Below, piece by piece: positions 25,956-34,860 of a stretch of DNA of 64,000 nt (within the stretch, counting starts at the first letter, position 1; every line of letters starts with the position of its first letter). The notes below the pieces were generated by a model. It saw only the letters and a program-made list of their open reading frames with translations. It was not told the origin of the DNA and searched no databases. The stretch spans positions 434,001-498,000 of the forward strand of contig NZ_BBIW01000001.1 of the NCBI RefSeq assembly GCF_000732325.1, in the 5' to 3' direction. This DNA comes from Paenibacillus sp. TCA20 (GTDB lineage: Bacteria > Bacillota > Bacilli > Paenibacillales > Paenibacillaceae). The position numbers and the translations under genes are program-made.

Positions 25956-26652
25956 CAGAAACCCGCACTTCGCCGGTTAAATAATATATGGCAATTTGTG
26001 TTCGATGGGCAAGTCCCGTCTTGTTCAATATAGAAGTAATATGGTTAGCCACCGTTCCCTCCGATAAGAAAAGCTTCTTGGCGATCCCTTTATTGGACAG
26101 CCCTTTTGCAATACAGCCCATGATATCCAATTCGCGGTCTGTGAACAAACTGCGGTCTATATGATCGGTATGGCCCGGGATGGATACAGCTTCAGGGATC
26201 GTTTGCTGCTCGGCAGAAGTTGGGTGGCTAGAGCTTAGTAAGCTTGACTTGATCTTATCAAGTACCACTCCTTGCAGCACATGATGATTCCGGTTCACAC
26301 TCTTAATCGCATCTCGGATTTGCTCTGGATCATTATTCTTGAGGAGATATCCTCTAGCTCCAGCTTGTATCGCCTCAAAGACAAACTCATCATCGTCAAA
26401 CGTCGTTAATATGAGCGGTCTTGTCTGTGTCAGCTGTACGATCTTTCTTGTGGCTTCGACTCCATTCAGATTCGGCATCCGAATATCAAGCAGGGCGACA
26501 TCCACTTCATGCTGCTGACAATACTGTACAGCTAGTGCGCCATCCTCGACCGCTGCCACAACATCAAAATCCTCAAAGCTGGACAAAATAATTTTCATTC
26601 CTTCGCGAATAAAGGAATTATCATCTGCTATCAATACTTTGATCTTCTTCAT
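25942..26652 (-). CDS. response regulator, NarL/LuxR family (LnrK-like)
   Basis: A 236-residue regulator. The receiver domain has the acidic pair in IADDNSF, the phosphorylated Asp in ALLDIRMPNLNGVEATR, and the Thr/Lys of the switch. The C-terminal LuxR HTH reads RELDIMGCIAKGLSNKGIAK and continues LSEGTVANHITSILNKTGL. A 30-residue Ser/Thr/Pro linker joins them. It is the first gene of the unit and is coupled to the kinase. It probably activates the exporter genes that follow. Confidence 0.9.
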   Translation of the reverse strand: MKKIKVLIADDNSFIREGMKIILSSFEDFDVVAAVEDGALAVQYCQQHEVDVALLDIRMPNLNGVEATRKIVQLTQTRPLILTTFDDDEFVFEAIQAGARGYLLKNNDPEQIRDAIKSVNRNHHVLQGVVLDKIKSSLLSSSHPTSAEQQTIPEAVSIPGHTDHIDRSLFTDRELDIMGCIAKGLSNKGIAKKLFLSEGTVANHITSILNKTGLAHRTQIAIYYLTGEVRVSDEEL

Positions 26653-26775
26653 ACTAAGCCCCTTGTATAACCGTATTTAATCTCACATTCATTATATGCG
26701 AATCCTTATTCATAATTAAGAACAACATTTCTATAAAATGGAAGAGTATAGGCCTATCAACTCGACAATGTACAA

Positions 26776-26809
26776 CAAAAACAGGCTTCCGGTATTCCGG
26801 AAGCCTGTT
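26776..26809 (-). terminator. intrinsic terminator after tRNA-Leu
   Basis: On the minus strand AACAGGCTTCCGG pairs with CCGGAAGCCTGTT around AATA, followed by TTTG. It lies 10 bases from the tRNA 3' end. Confidence 0.85.
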
Positions 26810-26818
26810 TGGATAGGA

Positions 26819-26902
<84 letters not shown>

Positions 26903-26923
26903 ATATTTAATGACTACTCTCAT

Positions 26924-26952
26924 ATTATAGCGATTAAAAGCATAATATGCAA
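26924..26952 (-). promoter_or_regulatory. sigma-A promoter of tRNA-Leu
   Basis: On the minus strand TTGCAT, 17 bases, then perfect TATAAT, about 22 bases before the tRNA 5' end. Confidence 0.7.
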
Positions 26953-27006
26953 GTTATTTAGCATAATTTAATAGATACTTGTGACCGCCGGAATATCTAA
27001 CATTAT

Positions 27007-27040
27007 GGAAGGAGCAGCGCAGCTATGGTCTGCTCCTTCC
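27007..27040. terminator. hairpin after the LysR gene
   Basis: A strong stem GGAAGGAGCAG / CTGCTCCTTCC. It lies downstream of the minus-strand LysR gene, but the T-rich tail (TTTCCTATTTT) is on the plus strand, so orientation is unclear. Confidence 0.55.
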
Positions 27041-27108
27041 TTTCCTATTTTGTACGTATCAGCGATATATCTATTACTTACAGTTCTCGTCTGTCCGTAT
27101 CGAGCATT

Positions 27109-28011
27109 CTATAAAATCGCTTCATGCAGCGCATCTACGTAGGCAGCCGCCAGCTTGGACATCATTGCATTCTTATGAGCGATCCAACCCACGTTAATCG
27201 TTTCCTTGCAATCCAGCGGAACGGGAATAATATCATTTCCATTTAAGTCTGCACTTAGTACACCCGTTGAGATCGTATACCCATTCAGGCCAATCAGCAG
27301 ATTAAACAGTGTTGCTCTGTCATTGACACGTATACTCTTCTTGTGTGACAGCGTGCTTAAGATCTCCTCGGAGAAATGAAAGGAATTGTATTCCCCCTGA
27401 TCAAAGGACAAATAAGGATACTCCTCCAGCTCCTCAATGGTCACTATGGACTGCTTCGCCAGCGGGTTATGGATACTAATGAAGATATGCGGCTTCGCTA
27501 CAAACAAGCTGTGAAACTGCAAATTGGCGGAATCCAGGAGTCGATTGATAACTTTGGCATTAAACTCATTTAAATACAAGATCCCAATCTCGCTGCGCAG
27601 TGTTTTGACATCTTCAATAATCTCATAAGTCTTCGTTTCCCGTAGCGCCAGCTCATATTCATCTAATCCGTGCTCCTTCACCAGCTTCACAAAAGCGTTG
27701 ACGGCAAAGGCATAGTGCTGGGTAGAGACTGAAAAATGCTGTGGAGACGGCTTGGCGTTCCGATATCTGCTCTCCAGCAGCTCTGCCTGCTCGGTCACCT
27801 GTCTGGCGTACCCCATGAATTCGGCACCCTCCATTGACAGCGTAATCCCCTTATTTGTCCGTTCAAATATAGTAATGCCGATCTCTTCCTCCAGCTCTTT
27901 GATCGCCTTGGACAAGCTCGGCTGAGATATAAACAGCCGCTTGGCGGCCTCATTCATGGAGCCGCGGTTCGCAACCTCAATCACGTATTTTAACTGCTGC
28001 AGTGTCGTCAT
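27109..28011 (-). CDS. LysR-family transcriptional regulator
   Basis: A 300-residue regulator. The winged HTH at the N-terminus reads QQLKYVIEVANRGSMNEAAK followed by ISQPSLSKAIKELEEEIGI. The rest is a two-lobed periplasmic-binding-like effector domain (about residues 90-300). The ATG at 28011 follows AGTAGGAGAG; longer in-frame starts have no ribosome binding site. It is divergent from the S66 peptidase gene with about 130 bases between, the usual layout for a LysR regulator and its target. The effector is unknown. Confidence 0.88.
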   Translation of the reverse strand: MTTLQQLKYVIEVANRGSMNEAAKRLFISQPSLSKAIKELEEEIGITIFERTNKGITLSMEGAEFMGYARQVTEQAELLESRYRNAKPSPQHFSVSTQHYAFAVNAFVKLVKEHGLDEYELALRETKTYEIIEDVKTLRSEIGILYLNEFNAKVINRLLDSANLQFHSLFVAKPHIFISIHNPLAKQSIVTIEELEEYPYLSFDQGEYNSFHFSEEILSTLSHKKSIRVNDRATLFNLLIGLNGYTISTGVLSADLNGNDIIPVPLDCKETINVGWIAHKNAMMSKLAAAYVDALHEAIL

Positions 28012-28139
28012 AACTCTCCTACTTTCGTAAATTAAACTAATCCTCATCGGGAAGACAGAAGAACATAATTCATCGTAAATCGCCATACACATCATTAAAT
28101 ACACAATTGAATCGGAATTTATTTAAGGAGGGCCGGTAT

Positions 28140-29069
28140 ATGGCTATTGCTCCCCCTATTTTACAAGCAGGAGACACTGTGGGTCTAGTCACATTAGGCA
28201 GCCCGTTAAGCGCTGAAACCATCGATTCACGAATCGAGGTCCTTCAGGGCTCTGGTTTTAATGTAATTATTGGCAACCATGTATATGATCAGGACGGGTT
28301 CCTGGCAGGAACAAACGAGGAGCGGGCATCCGACCTTATGAGCATGTTTGAGAACGAAGAGGTCAGATTAATTCTTGCAACACGCGGCGGCACTGGAGTT
28401 GCCGGCATTCTTCCTTATCTTGACTATGATGTAATCCGCAATAATCCCAAAATCGTATCCGGCTATAGTGATATTACAATACTGCTGAATGTGCTCTATC
28501 AATACGCGGACCTCATTACACTGCAGAGCCTCATGCTTATTGACTTCGCACCACAAACGCCTGCTTATAACTTCGATCAATTTTATAATGCAACCTCTAC
28601 TTTACAGCTCCAAAGACAGATTACGAACCCTCCCAGCATTCCTCAAATCAGCAGGATTCAAGGCAATGTAACGGGACCTATCGTTGGAGGGAATTTAGCC
28701 TCCTTCATGGATACCATTGGAACTCCCTATGAAATTGATGTACGAGACAAAATATTGTTGCTTGAAGAAACGCATGAGCCGACCAATACGATCTATCGTT
28801 ATCTAAATCATCTCTTGCTGGCGAATAAACTACAGGAGTGTGCGGGCATTGTGATGGGGGAATGCACCGGATGTATTGAGGCCTATGGGGTCTCCTACCA
28901 GCAGTTAATAGAAGAAGTTATCGTACCGCTAGGCAAGCCCCTCATGACCAATGTGACAACTGCTCACGGGATATATAAAGCCGCAATTCCCATTGGAGCG
29001 ACGGTAAATTTAAACACCTATGAGAACACTCTGACAGTCATTGAACCGACGGTCAGTGCTGAACAATAA
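28140..29069 (+). CDS. S66-family peptidase (LD-carboxypeptidase / MccF-like)
   Basis: A 309-residue serine peptidase. The catalytic Ser is in IVSGYSDITILLNV, the Glu in LLLEETHEPTNTIYRYL, and the His in VTTAHGIYKAAIPIG, in the order of the LdcA/MccF family. LdcA trims tetrapeptides in peptidoglycan recycling; MccF-type members inactivate microcin C-like peptides. Sequence alone does not separate the two. There is no signal peptide, so it is cytosolic. The ATG at 28140 has AAGGAGG eight bases upstream. It is divergent from a LysR gene that probably controls it. Confidence 0.85.
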   Translation: MAIAPPILQAGDTVGLVTLGSPLSAETIDSRIEVLQGSGFNVIIGNHVYDQDGFLAGTNEERASDLMSMFENEEVRLILATRGGTGVAGILPYLDYDVIRNNPKIVSGYSDITILLNVLYQYADLITLQSLMLIDFAPQTPAYNFDQFYNATSTLQLQRQITNPPSIPQISRIQGNVTGPIVGGNLASFMDTIGTPYEIDVRDKILLLEETHEPTNTIYRYLNHLLLANKLQECAGIVMGECTGCIEAYGVSYQQLIEEVIVPLGKPLMTNVTTAHGIYKAAIPIGATVNLNTYENTLTVIEPTVSAEQ

Positions 29070-29136
29070 TAATCAGCACAATGCAGAATTTTATTTAACA
29101 TTTGCCTTATATACAGCGTCAATCATAGTTTCTGTC

Positions 29137-29174
29137 CAAAAAAAGAGGAGCGAACCATTCGGTTCCCTCCTCTT
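29137..29174. terminator. intrinsic terminator between convergent genes
   Basis: AAGAGGAG..GGAACC pairs with GGTTCG..CTCCTCTT. On the minus strand it is followed by seven T, serving the arabinofuranosidase gene; the stem can also stop plus-strand transcripts. Confidence 0.85.
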
Positions 29175-29179
29175 CGTTA

Positions 29180-32100
29180 TTATATGAGTTCTAGTACCAG
29201 TACATTGACAGAGTTTGCCGGCAGGGAAATAACCACAGAGGCTTGCTCTACTTCAACCTCTGTTTGATAAGGCTGTACCTTCTCATCGTCTCTCTTGTTC
29301 ACGTTAGGAACATGGACGAGAGACGCATCTCCTGTCAGAACCGTTAACTGACCTTTGGATGCTGTATTCAAGCTGTCCAGATCAATCTTGATCGATTTAC
29401 CCGAAGTGTCCGGGTTAACGAGCTTCACATAGACATGCTTCTCGTCTTTCGTCACCGAATGATAGACCTCTCGGTTATAAGCTTCCAGCTTGTAATCCAG
29501 CACTTTGCTCACCTTATGCCCGTCTGTGTAGAAGCAGATGAGGTGTTTGCCATCATTGCCCCCATAATTCACCGTAATGGTATATTCTGTGTCATTTGCA
29601 AGCTCTTCGTAGCTTGCCGCACGCAAATTACCTGCTGCAGTACTGGAGGAATAGTCACCAAGCGTGTAGGCTTCAACCCCGTTCTTAAACACTTTGACGC
29701 CGGTTGCATTTCCGTTATAGCCAATCGCGTATTCAATGACATTCTTATGCTCTGCTGTAATATCCGTGAGTCCTGCTCCAATGTAAAAACCATCATCCCC
29801 AGGCGCCTTCTTCGCCGTAAATTCCACTGTATAATTCGTCCAAGCCTCATTCATGAGGTAGATACCGTTGCGACCGATTGGCTGAGCTTGGAGGACTAGC
29901 CCCTCCTCGGAATCAAGCTCATAACCGGCAGAGCCAGGAATGACCTGCCATTCTGGGCTCAGCGGCTTCGTAAAATCTTGATCCAGCAGAACGCTGCCGT
30001 CTGTGTTTGAAGTAACGACGACCCGTTTCACGTGAACCTCTGCTTTTCCAGCTGAGATTTCAATTCCACCGTGCGTAATCAGCTTGGTCTCCTCCCCGTT
30101 TCGATAGGTAGTGAATGATGTGGCCAGCCCTTTGGTACCGATATATTTGGCGAAGAGCTGCTGCACGTAATAGTTCGGCGTATACCAGACCGTCTCATCA
30201 TCAAACCAAATGCAGTCCGGTGTCCAGCGATACAGATTGTCTGTCCGTATTTTATTGAACAATGGAGCGGTCGCCGCAAGTCGGACAACATCTGCATTAT
30301 TCTCGAAGCTGGTCATAATCACCGCTTCTGCTACCGCACCCGCCAGTGTATTCTTATCTGTGGAGGCATACTCTCCGACAAACACTTTGGACGTCTCAGT
30401 CTCGTTCAAGCTGCCATCTTCGTTATACGCACGGTAGTAGTAATTGTAACGGTCGGCATTTTCCAGCAAATACTCATTGGAACGGTAATAATGCTCATCC
30501 GCGATGGTATCCATATAATTCGGCTGCTTGCCATACCAAGTGATGGTCTCTTCAATACTTGTCTTGCCATCGGTAAAGCTTACTTGAGCTGAGCCTTCGA
30601 GTCCTCCGCTTAGGAATTTCCACCCCTGCTGGTAAGCATCATCGTCCGCCTGTGCCCCAACGGTAGAGATGATGTGAAGCTCATGATCCGGATAGTACTG
30701 CTGCATATGCTCATCAATCGCCGCTTTGAAAATTTCAAAGTTAGCGAAGAATTCTGTTCCCCAGTTCTCGTTCCCTACACCCAGATATCGAAGATCGAAC
30801 GGCGCTTCATGGCCCATATTTTTACGTAGAGCAGCCCATTCATTCTTCTCATAATCCGTGCTGATTGCAAAATCAATCAGATCTGTAAAATTGCTGATAT
30901 AGTAGTCTCTCAGCGCTCCTCCGGCTGGATTTGCATAATCTGAACGTGCTTGACACAGTACACCACAGGCCATAACTGGAAGCGGAGTCGAATTCAAATC
31001 CTCAGCCAGCTGGAAGTATTCCATATAGCCAAGACCCATCGTCATCATATAGCCCCAAACGTTATAGTTCTCCTTGCGCAACTCTACATCACGCACGGAT
31101 TCTTTCCAATCATAGACATTCTCCCAAATGTGTGAGCCTTCGGAGATACAACCACCTGGGAAACGCAGAAATTTAGGGTGCAGATTAACCAGTGACTCGA
31201 CCAGATCCTTTCGCAGACGATAGTTCGGGTTCCCTACATAGTTGGAATGTGCAGTAGAAGAGCTTTCTTCCTCGGTGGCTCCCCACACATTTGCCGGGAA
31301 TAACGAGACCATATCAATGGAGATCTCTCCAGTAAAATGAAGGGATAACTGGCCCAGCCCATTTTTCTTTCCTTTAAGTTTAACAGGTGTAGCTGCTCCG
31401 TACTTCTTCCAGCTCCCTGCCTCAACATCAATAACGACGGTGTCGCTGATTCCTTCTCCGTCCTGATCCATCAGCTGGAGTGTAATGCTGCCCGCTTGTT
31501 CTGACTTGGCCCAAATGGAGAACAAATATTCCTCGTCTTTTTTAATAGACATGGCGCAGTTATGGTTCAAATCGTTAAACCCTTTATTATATATTACAGC
31601 CCCATCCGCTGCAGTCACATAATAGCTGTTAACATCCTTGTCCTGAATATCAAAATGCTCGTTAAGTCCCCCGCTGTGATGAACCGTGAGCTTATCTGTG
31701 TCACCATACCATGCAAAGAGAGCATCACGGTTCCGTCCTGTAGAGACACCGCATTCGCCGCATACATGAGAGTAGCTGTCGTACTCAAACGCTTCAAAGG
31801 AGCGGTTCTGCACCAGCTCTGCATAGATCCCTCCATCAGCCGCATTGTTGATGTCCTCATAGAACAATCCATACATGACCTCACTAATATCAACGACCTC
31901 GTTATTTCCTTCAATCGTCAGCGTATGGTCCGGGACACCTTCAGGCAGCACAGAAACGACATAGCTCTGGGAAGCATCATGCTCTCCAGCGCTAAGTTTA
32001 GCGGTAAGTGTAACACCAGCAGGCTGCTGGATGTTCTTGTTTACTTTTCCCTCATTCGTAATCGCTTCCGAATTGCTGGAGCTCCACTCTACTTGGACTT

Positions 32101-32914
32101 TGCCCCCCATAAGTGAAGATGGAAGATCTATATCGACTTTGATAATAGAGTTCGGTGCGCTTAAATATTTGCTCTTGGCCAGCTTGACAATCTGTTCATC
32201 GGACAGGGATTCGCACATGACCTCGATGACTTCATCCTCAGTAAGCGCAGCTTGATAAATGCGCACATCGGATATAGATCCCTGAAAATCGGCATCCGCA
32301 TAAAACTGGGATTTCCCAATATAGTTACGATCATAATTCGTACCGTTTGTAAACGTATCAAACCATGCTCTCAGCTTCGCATAGGTTCCACTGGAAGTCT
32401 GGCTGATCGTCCCATCCCCAATCGGTTCTCCGTTAGCATATACGACAGGACCGGCACTGCTGAGTGTACCGCCCTCGGTACCGCGGATTGAAATCGCAAC
32501 ATGCAACCATTCACCCGCCGGGAAAATCTTCCCTGGATCTGCAACGATCTCGTCTCCCGCATAGCATACGCCTCTTAAGTTACGGGTCAAGAACAGATAC
32601 GGGTTTCCTTCCCCTCCACCAAAGTCGATGATACGCTCCCACACACTGTTAACTTTGCCGGGATGAATCCAGGCAGCTACCGTAATTCCCGTATGATCAC
32701 TAACTCCCTTCAGCAGATTGGATGGCAGCTCCATATAAGATGTTCCATTGCTGCCACCCGCCAAAGTTAGTGCAGACCTGCCGTCTACATTATGTATTTC
32801 AGGAAGCTTGCTCCCTTTAAGCACACCGTCGTTACCGTTATTTGTTGCATCCTTGCCTGCATTGCTCTCATCCTCAAACTTGTAATGCGCGATTAGTTGC
32901 TCGTTCTTTATCAT
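29180..32914 (-). CDS. multidomain alpha-L-arabinofuranosidase with N-terminal LamG domain
   Basis: A 1244-residue protein. Residues about 1-235 form a LamG/concanavalin-like domain (LIAHYKFEDESNAGKDATNN; SDVRIYQAALTEDEV). About 240-330 is an Ig-like domain of the atrophied bacterial type (VQVEWSSSNSEAITNEGKV). The catalytic part is of the GH51 arabinofuranosidase type: GLFYEDINNAADGGIYAEL, FLRFPGGCISEG, the acid/base Glu in GVGNENWGTEF (near residue 716) and the nucleophile Glu in VFVGEYASTD (near residue 847). A further LamG-like or CBM-like insertion and a beta-sandwich end follow. It should release arabinose from arabinan or arabinoxylan. There is no signal peptide, odd for so large a multidomain glycosidase. 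ATG at 32914 has GGAG upstream. araB and araM are 8-13 kb away. Confidence 0.85.
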   Translation of the reverse strand: MIKNEQLIAHYKFEDESNAGKDATNNGNDGVLKGSKLPEIHNVDGRSALTLAGGSNGTSYMELPSNLLKGVSDHTGITVAAWIHPGKVNSVWERIIDFGGGEGNPYLFLTRNLRGVCYAGDEIVADPGKIFPAGEWLHVAISIRGTEGGTLSSAGPVVYANGEPIGDGTISQTSSGTYAKLRAWFDTFTNGTNYDRNYIGKSQFYADADFQGSISDVRIYQAALTEDEVIEVMCESLSDEQIVKLAKSKYLSAPNSIIKVDIDLPSSLMGGKVQVEWSSSNSEAITNEGKVNKNIQQPAGVTLTAKLSAGEHDASQSYVVSVLPEGVPDHTLTIEGNNEVVDISEVMYGLFYEDINNAADGGIYAELVQNRSFEAFEYDSYSHVCGECGVSTGRNRDALFAWYGDTDKLTVHHSGGLNEHFDIQDKDVNSYYVTAADGAVIYNKGFNDLNHNCAMSIKKDEEYLFSIWAKSEQAGSITLQLMDQDGEGISDTVVIDVEAGSWKKYGAATPVKLKGKKNGLGQLSLHFTGEISIDMVSLFPANVWGATEEESSSTAHSNYVGNPNYRLRKDLVESLVNLHPKFLRFPGGCISEGSHIWENVYDWKESVRDVELRKENYNVWGYMMTMGLGYMEYFQLAEDLNSTPLPVMACGVLCQARSDYANPAGGALRDYYISNFTDLIDFAISTDYEKNEWAALRKNMGHEAPFDLRYLGVGNENWGTEFFANFEIFKAAIDEHMQQYYPDHELHIISTVGAQADDDAYQQGWKFLSGGLEGSAQVSFTDGKTSIEETITWYGKQPNYMDTIADEHYYRSNEYLLENADRYNYYYRAYNEDGSLNETETSKVFVGEYASTDKNTLAGAVAEAVIMTSFENNADVVRLAATAPLFNKIRTDNLYRWTPDCIWFDDETVWYTPNYYVQQLFAKYIGTKGLATSFTTYRNGEETKLITHGGIEISAGKAEVHVKRVVVTSNTDGSVLLDQDFTKPLSPEWQVIPGSAGYELDSEEGLVLQAQPIGRNGIYLMNEAWTNYTVEFTAKKAPGDDGFYIGAGLTDITAEHKNVIEYAIGYNGNATGVKVFKNGVEAYTLGDYSSSTAAGNLRAASYEELANDTEYTITVNYGGNDGKHLICFYTDGHKVSKVLDYKLEAYNREVYHSVTKDEKHVYVKLVNPDTSGKSIKIDLDSLNTASKGQLTVLTGDASLVHVPNVNKRDDEKVQPYQTEVEVEQASVVISLPANSVNVLVLELI

Positions 32915-33029
32915 GCTGCAGCTCTCCTGTCTTGTCATAATAGAAATTAAAAAGCAGTCGTTTAATGCATAAGCAATCAATAAAGTAATGTAAATGCTAA
33001 CTTATTAATATAATAACTAATCTTTGTAC

Positions 33030-33045
33030 AAAACGAAAGCGTTTT
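33030..33045. promoter_or_regulatory. possible cre (CcpA) or LacI-type operator before the arabinofuranosidase gene
   Basis: AAAACGAAAGCGTTTT is a palindrome resembling catabolite-response elements (compare TGAAAGCGTTTTCA), about 115 bases upstream of the start. It lacks the flanking TG/CA, so this is tentative. TTTGTACAAA lies just beside it. Confidence 0.4.
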
Positions 33046-33057
33046 TTTCTCATATGC

Positions 33058-33090
33058 AAAAAAAGAAGCCCCCAAACTAGGGACTTCTTC
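33058..33090 (-). terminator. intrinsic terminator after the VanZ-like gene
   Basis: On the minus strand AGAAGTCCC pairs with GGGGGCTTCT and is followed by a T-run. Confidence 0.75.
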
Positions 33091-33116
33091 TGACAATTGA
33101 TTTATTCTTGGATTCA

Positions 33117-33644
33117 TCATTCTACTACTTGATTTGAAGCTGCGGATGGTGATTCTTTCTTGATAAACAGCTTGCACAGCTTCCACAGTAAATATCCAAT
33201 AAACGCCCCAGAGGTGTTAAGCAGCAGGTCATCTACATCAAAGGTCCCCATACTAAAAACAATTTGAGCGCATTCGAGCAGCAAGCTAAAGCTGAAGGAT
33301 AGAAGCATGACGAGGACAAAGCTCAGCTGTTTGATGATCGTTCCAGCCAAAAATCCAAAGGGGATAAAAATCGCGACATTGCCAAACAAATTGATTAAAT
33401 TATGCGTTGTTGGATGCTCCAAGCTGTCTTTTATCGTATGCAGCCATATCATATTGGATCTATAGCTCATCGATTCACTCAGAGAAGCAGGATTCTCTAT
33501 GACTCTGGATATCATCTGACCCAATATACTGACATCAACAGCTCCGAACTTAAACAAAATGACCTTGATCACTACATAAGAGTAGAACAGCAGCAAACCT
33601 AGTATGAGTACTGGATACAAATGCATTTTTTGTTTCATCATCAT
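33117..33644 (-). CDS. VanZ-family membrane protein
   Basis: A 175-residue protein with four membrane segments. The VanZ-type motifs are NLINLFGNVAIFIPFGFLAG in the middle and FDVDDLLLNTSGAFIGYLLW near the end. VanZ itself gives low-level teicoplanin resistance; most chromosomal relatives have no assigned role. Three ATG in a row (33644, 33641, 33638) follow GGGAG; the third has the best spacing. It is a single gene, and no other van genes are present. Confidence 0.85.
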   Translation of the reverse strand: MMMKQKMHLYPVLILGLLLFYSYVVIKVILFKFGAVDVSILGQMISRVIENPASLSESMSYRSNMIWLHTIKDSLEHPTTHNLINLFGNVAIFIPFGFLAGTIIKQLSFVLVMLLSFSFSLLLECAQIVFSMGTFDVDDLLLNTSGAFIGYLLWKLCKLFIKKESPSAASNQVVE

Positions 33645-33828
33645 TACTCCCTTATTGTACACGTGAATTCCTGATGAATACACAATATACGAATCTTTTT
33701 AAGATCAAGGGAATTAATTCTTAAATTTTTCTTAAGAGAATCCATTAGTTCTTCTTCTAGTATGACCATCATATAGTGAAAATAATAGAGTGGTTGATAG
33801 AGTTACTATTTTCAAGTGGGAGGTCATT

Positions 33829-34842
33829 ATGTACCGTCTATCACGTATTTCATATGCAGGAATCAGTGGAATCCTTCTGCTCGGTTTCTCATTATTGCTA
33901 GTTCTTGTTGTTTCCATGTGGCAAGGAGCACTTCATATTCCATCAAGTCTTCTTCAGCTGAACACCATTTTCATGAGCATACTCATTGAGGCATTACCGT
34001 TCGTACTCATTGGGGTGCTGATCGCTGGGGTTATTCAAATCTTTGTGACTGAAGATCATATTCGAAGATGGCTCCCCCGCAGCAAGCCTGCCACGATCCT
34101 CATGAGCTGTGTTATCGGAGCCCTCTTTCCCGCCTGTGAATGCGGCATTGTACCGATAGCAAGACGACTTGTTCAAAAAGGGGTCCCGCTCTATGCGGGT
34201 GTCGGTTTTATGCTGACGGGTCCACTCATTAATCCGATCGTCATCGCTTCTACGTACATGGCTTTTGGCAACGATCTGCAAATGGCTGGGCTGCGTATGG
34301 GCATCGGATTCTTGATTGCATTACTGATTACTTTTGCCGTGAGCATGTCTTTTCAAGGAACTCAATTGAGAAATGCTTCCTCATCCACATCCACAGCTCA
34401 TCAGCATGCTCACAAGCAGCATACCTCCAATTCCTTCACTGCTCGCTTTAAACATATGCTTCATCATTCCATTGACGAATTTTTTGACATGGGGAAGTTT
34501 CTCATTATTGGAGCGTTCATCGCGGCAGCGGTTCAGACCTTCGTCTCTGCCAAATCCCTTGTTGATATAGGTACAGGTATGGCTTCATCTACTCTTGTTA
34601 TGATGGGACTAGCCTATGTTCTGTCGCTATGCTCTGAAGCAGATGCCTTCATCGGTTCGTCCTTCCGTCATTTATTCGGCACAACACCTATTCTCGGATT
34701 TCTGATCTTCGGACCGATGCTGGACCTGAAGAACACCATAATGATGCTTAGCGTATTTCGGACCCGATTTGTTGTCTGCCTTCTTGCTCTTGTCGTGCTG
34801 ACCATATTTACTACACTCATGCTGCTGCAACCCTATATATAA
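33829..34842 (+). CDS. permease of the DUF318 / YcgR family
   Basis: A 337-residue protein with eight or so membrane segments. The first half has FPACECGIVPIARRLVQKGVP and FMLTGPLINPIVIAS; the second half has LSLCSEADAFIGSSFRHLFG and FLIFGPMLDLKNTIMM, the repeated motif pair of this permease family, with cysteines that may bind metal or thiols. A His-rich cytoplasmic loop (TAHQHAHKQH) lies between the halves. B. subtilis YcgR is a relative, paired with YcgQ as here. Transport substrate is unknown; a metal is inferred. The start is ATG at 33829 after GGGAGG. The partner gene follows after 18 bases. Confidence 0.85.
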   Translation: MYRLSRISYAGISGILLLGFSLLLVLVVSMWQGALHIPSSLLQLNTIFMSILIEALPFVLIGVLIAGVIQIFVTEDHIRRWLPRSKPATILMSCVIGALFPACECGIVPIARRLVQKGVPLYAGVGFMLTGPLINPIVIASTYMAFGNDLQMAGLRMGIGFLIALLITFAVSMSFQGTQLRNASSSTSTAHQHAHKQHTSNSFTARFKHMLHHSIDEFFDMGKFLIIGAFIAAAVQTFVSAKSLVDIGTGMASSTLVMMGLAYVLSLCSEADAFIGSSFRHLFGTTPILGFLIFGPMLDLKNTIMMLSVFRTRFVVCLLALVVLTIFTTLMLLQPYI

Positions 34843-34860
34843 GGAGGCTTCGTCCCGCTT

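Noticed and set aside
33022..33031. TTTGTACAAA as a full AraR operator
   Set aside because: It lacks the central GTACGTAC; only a collapsed palindrome is present.
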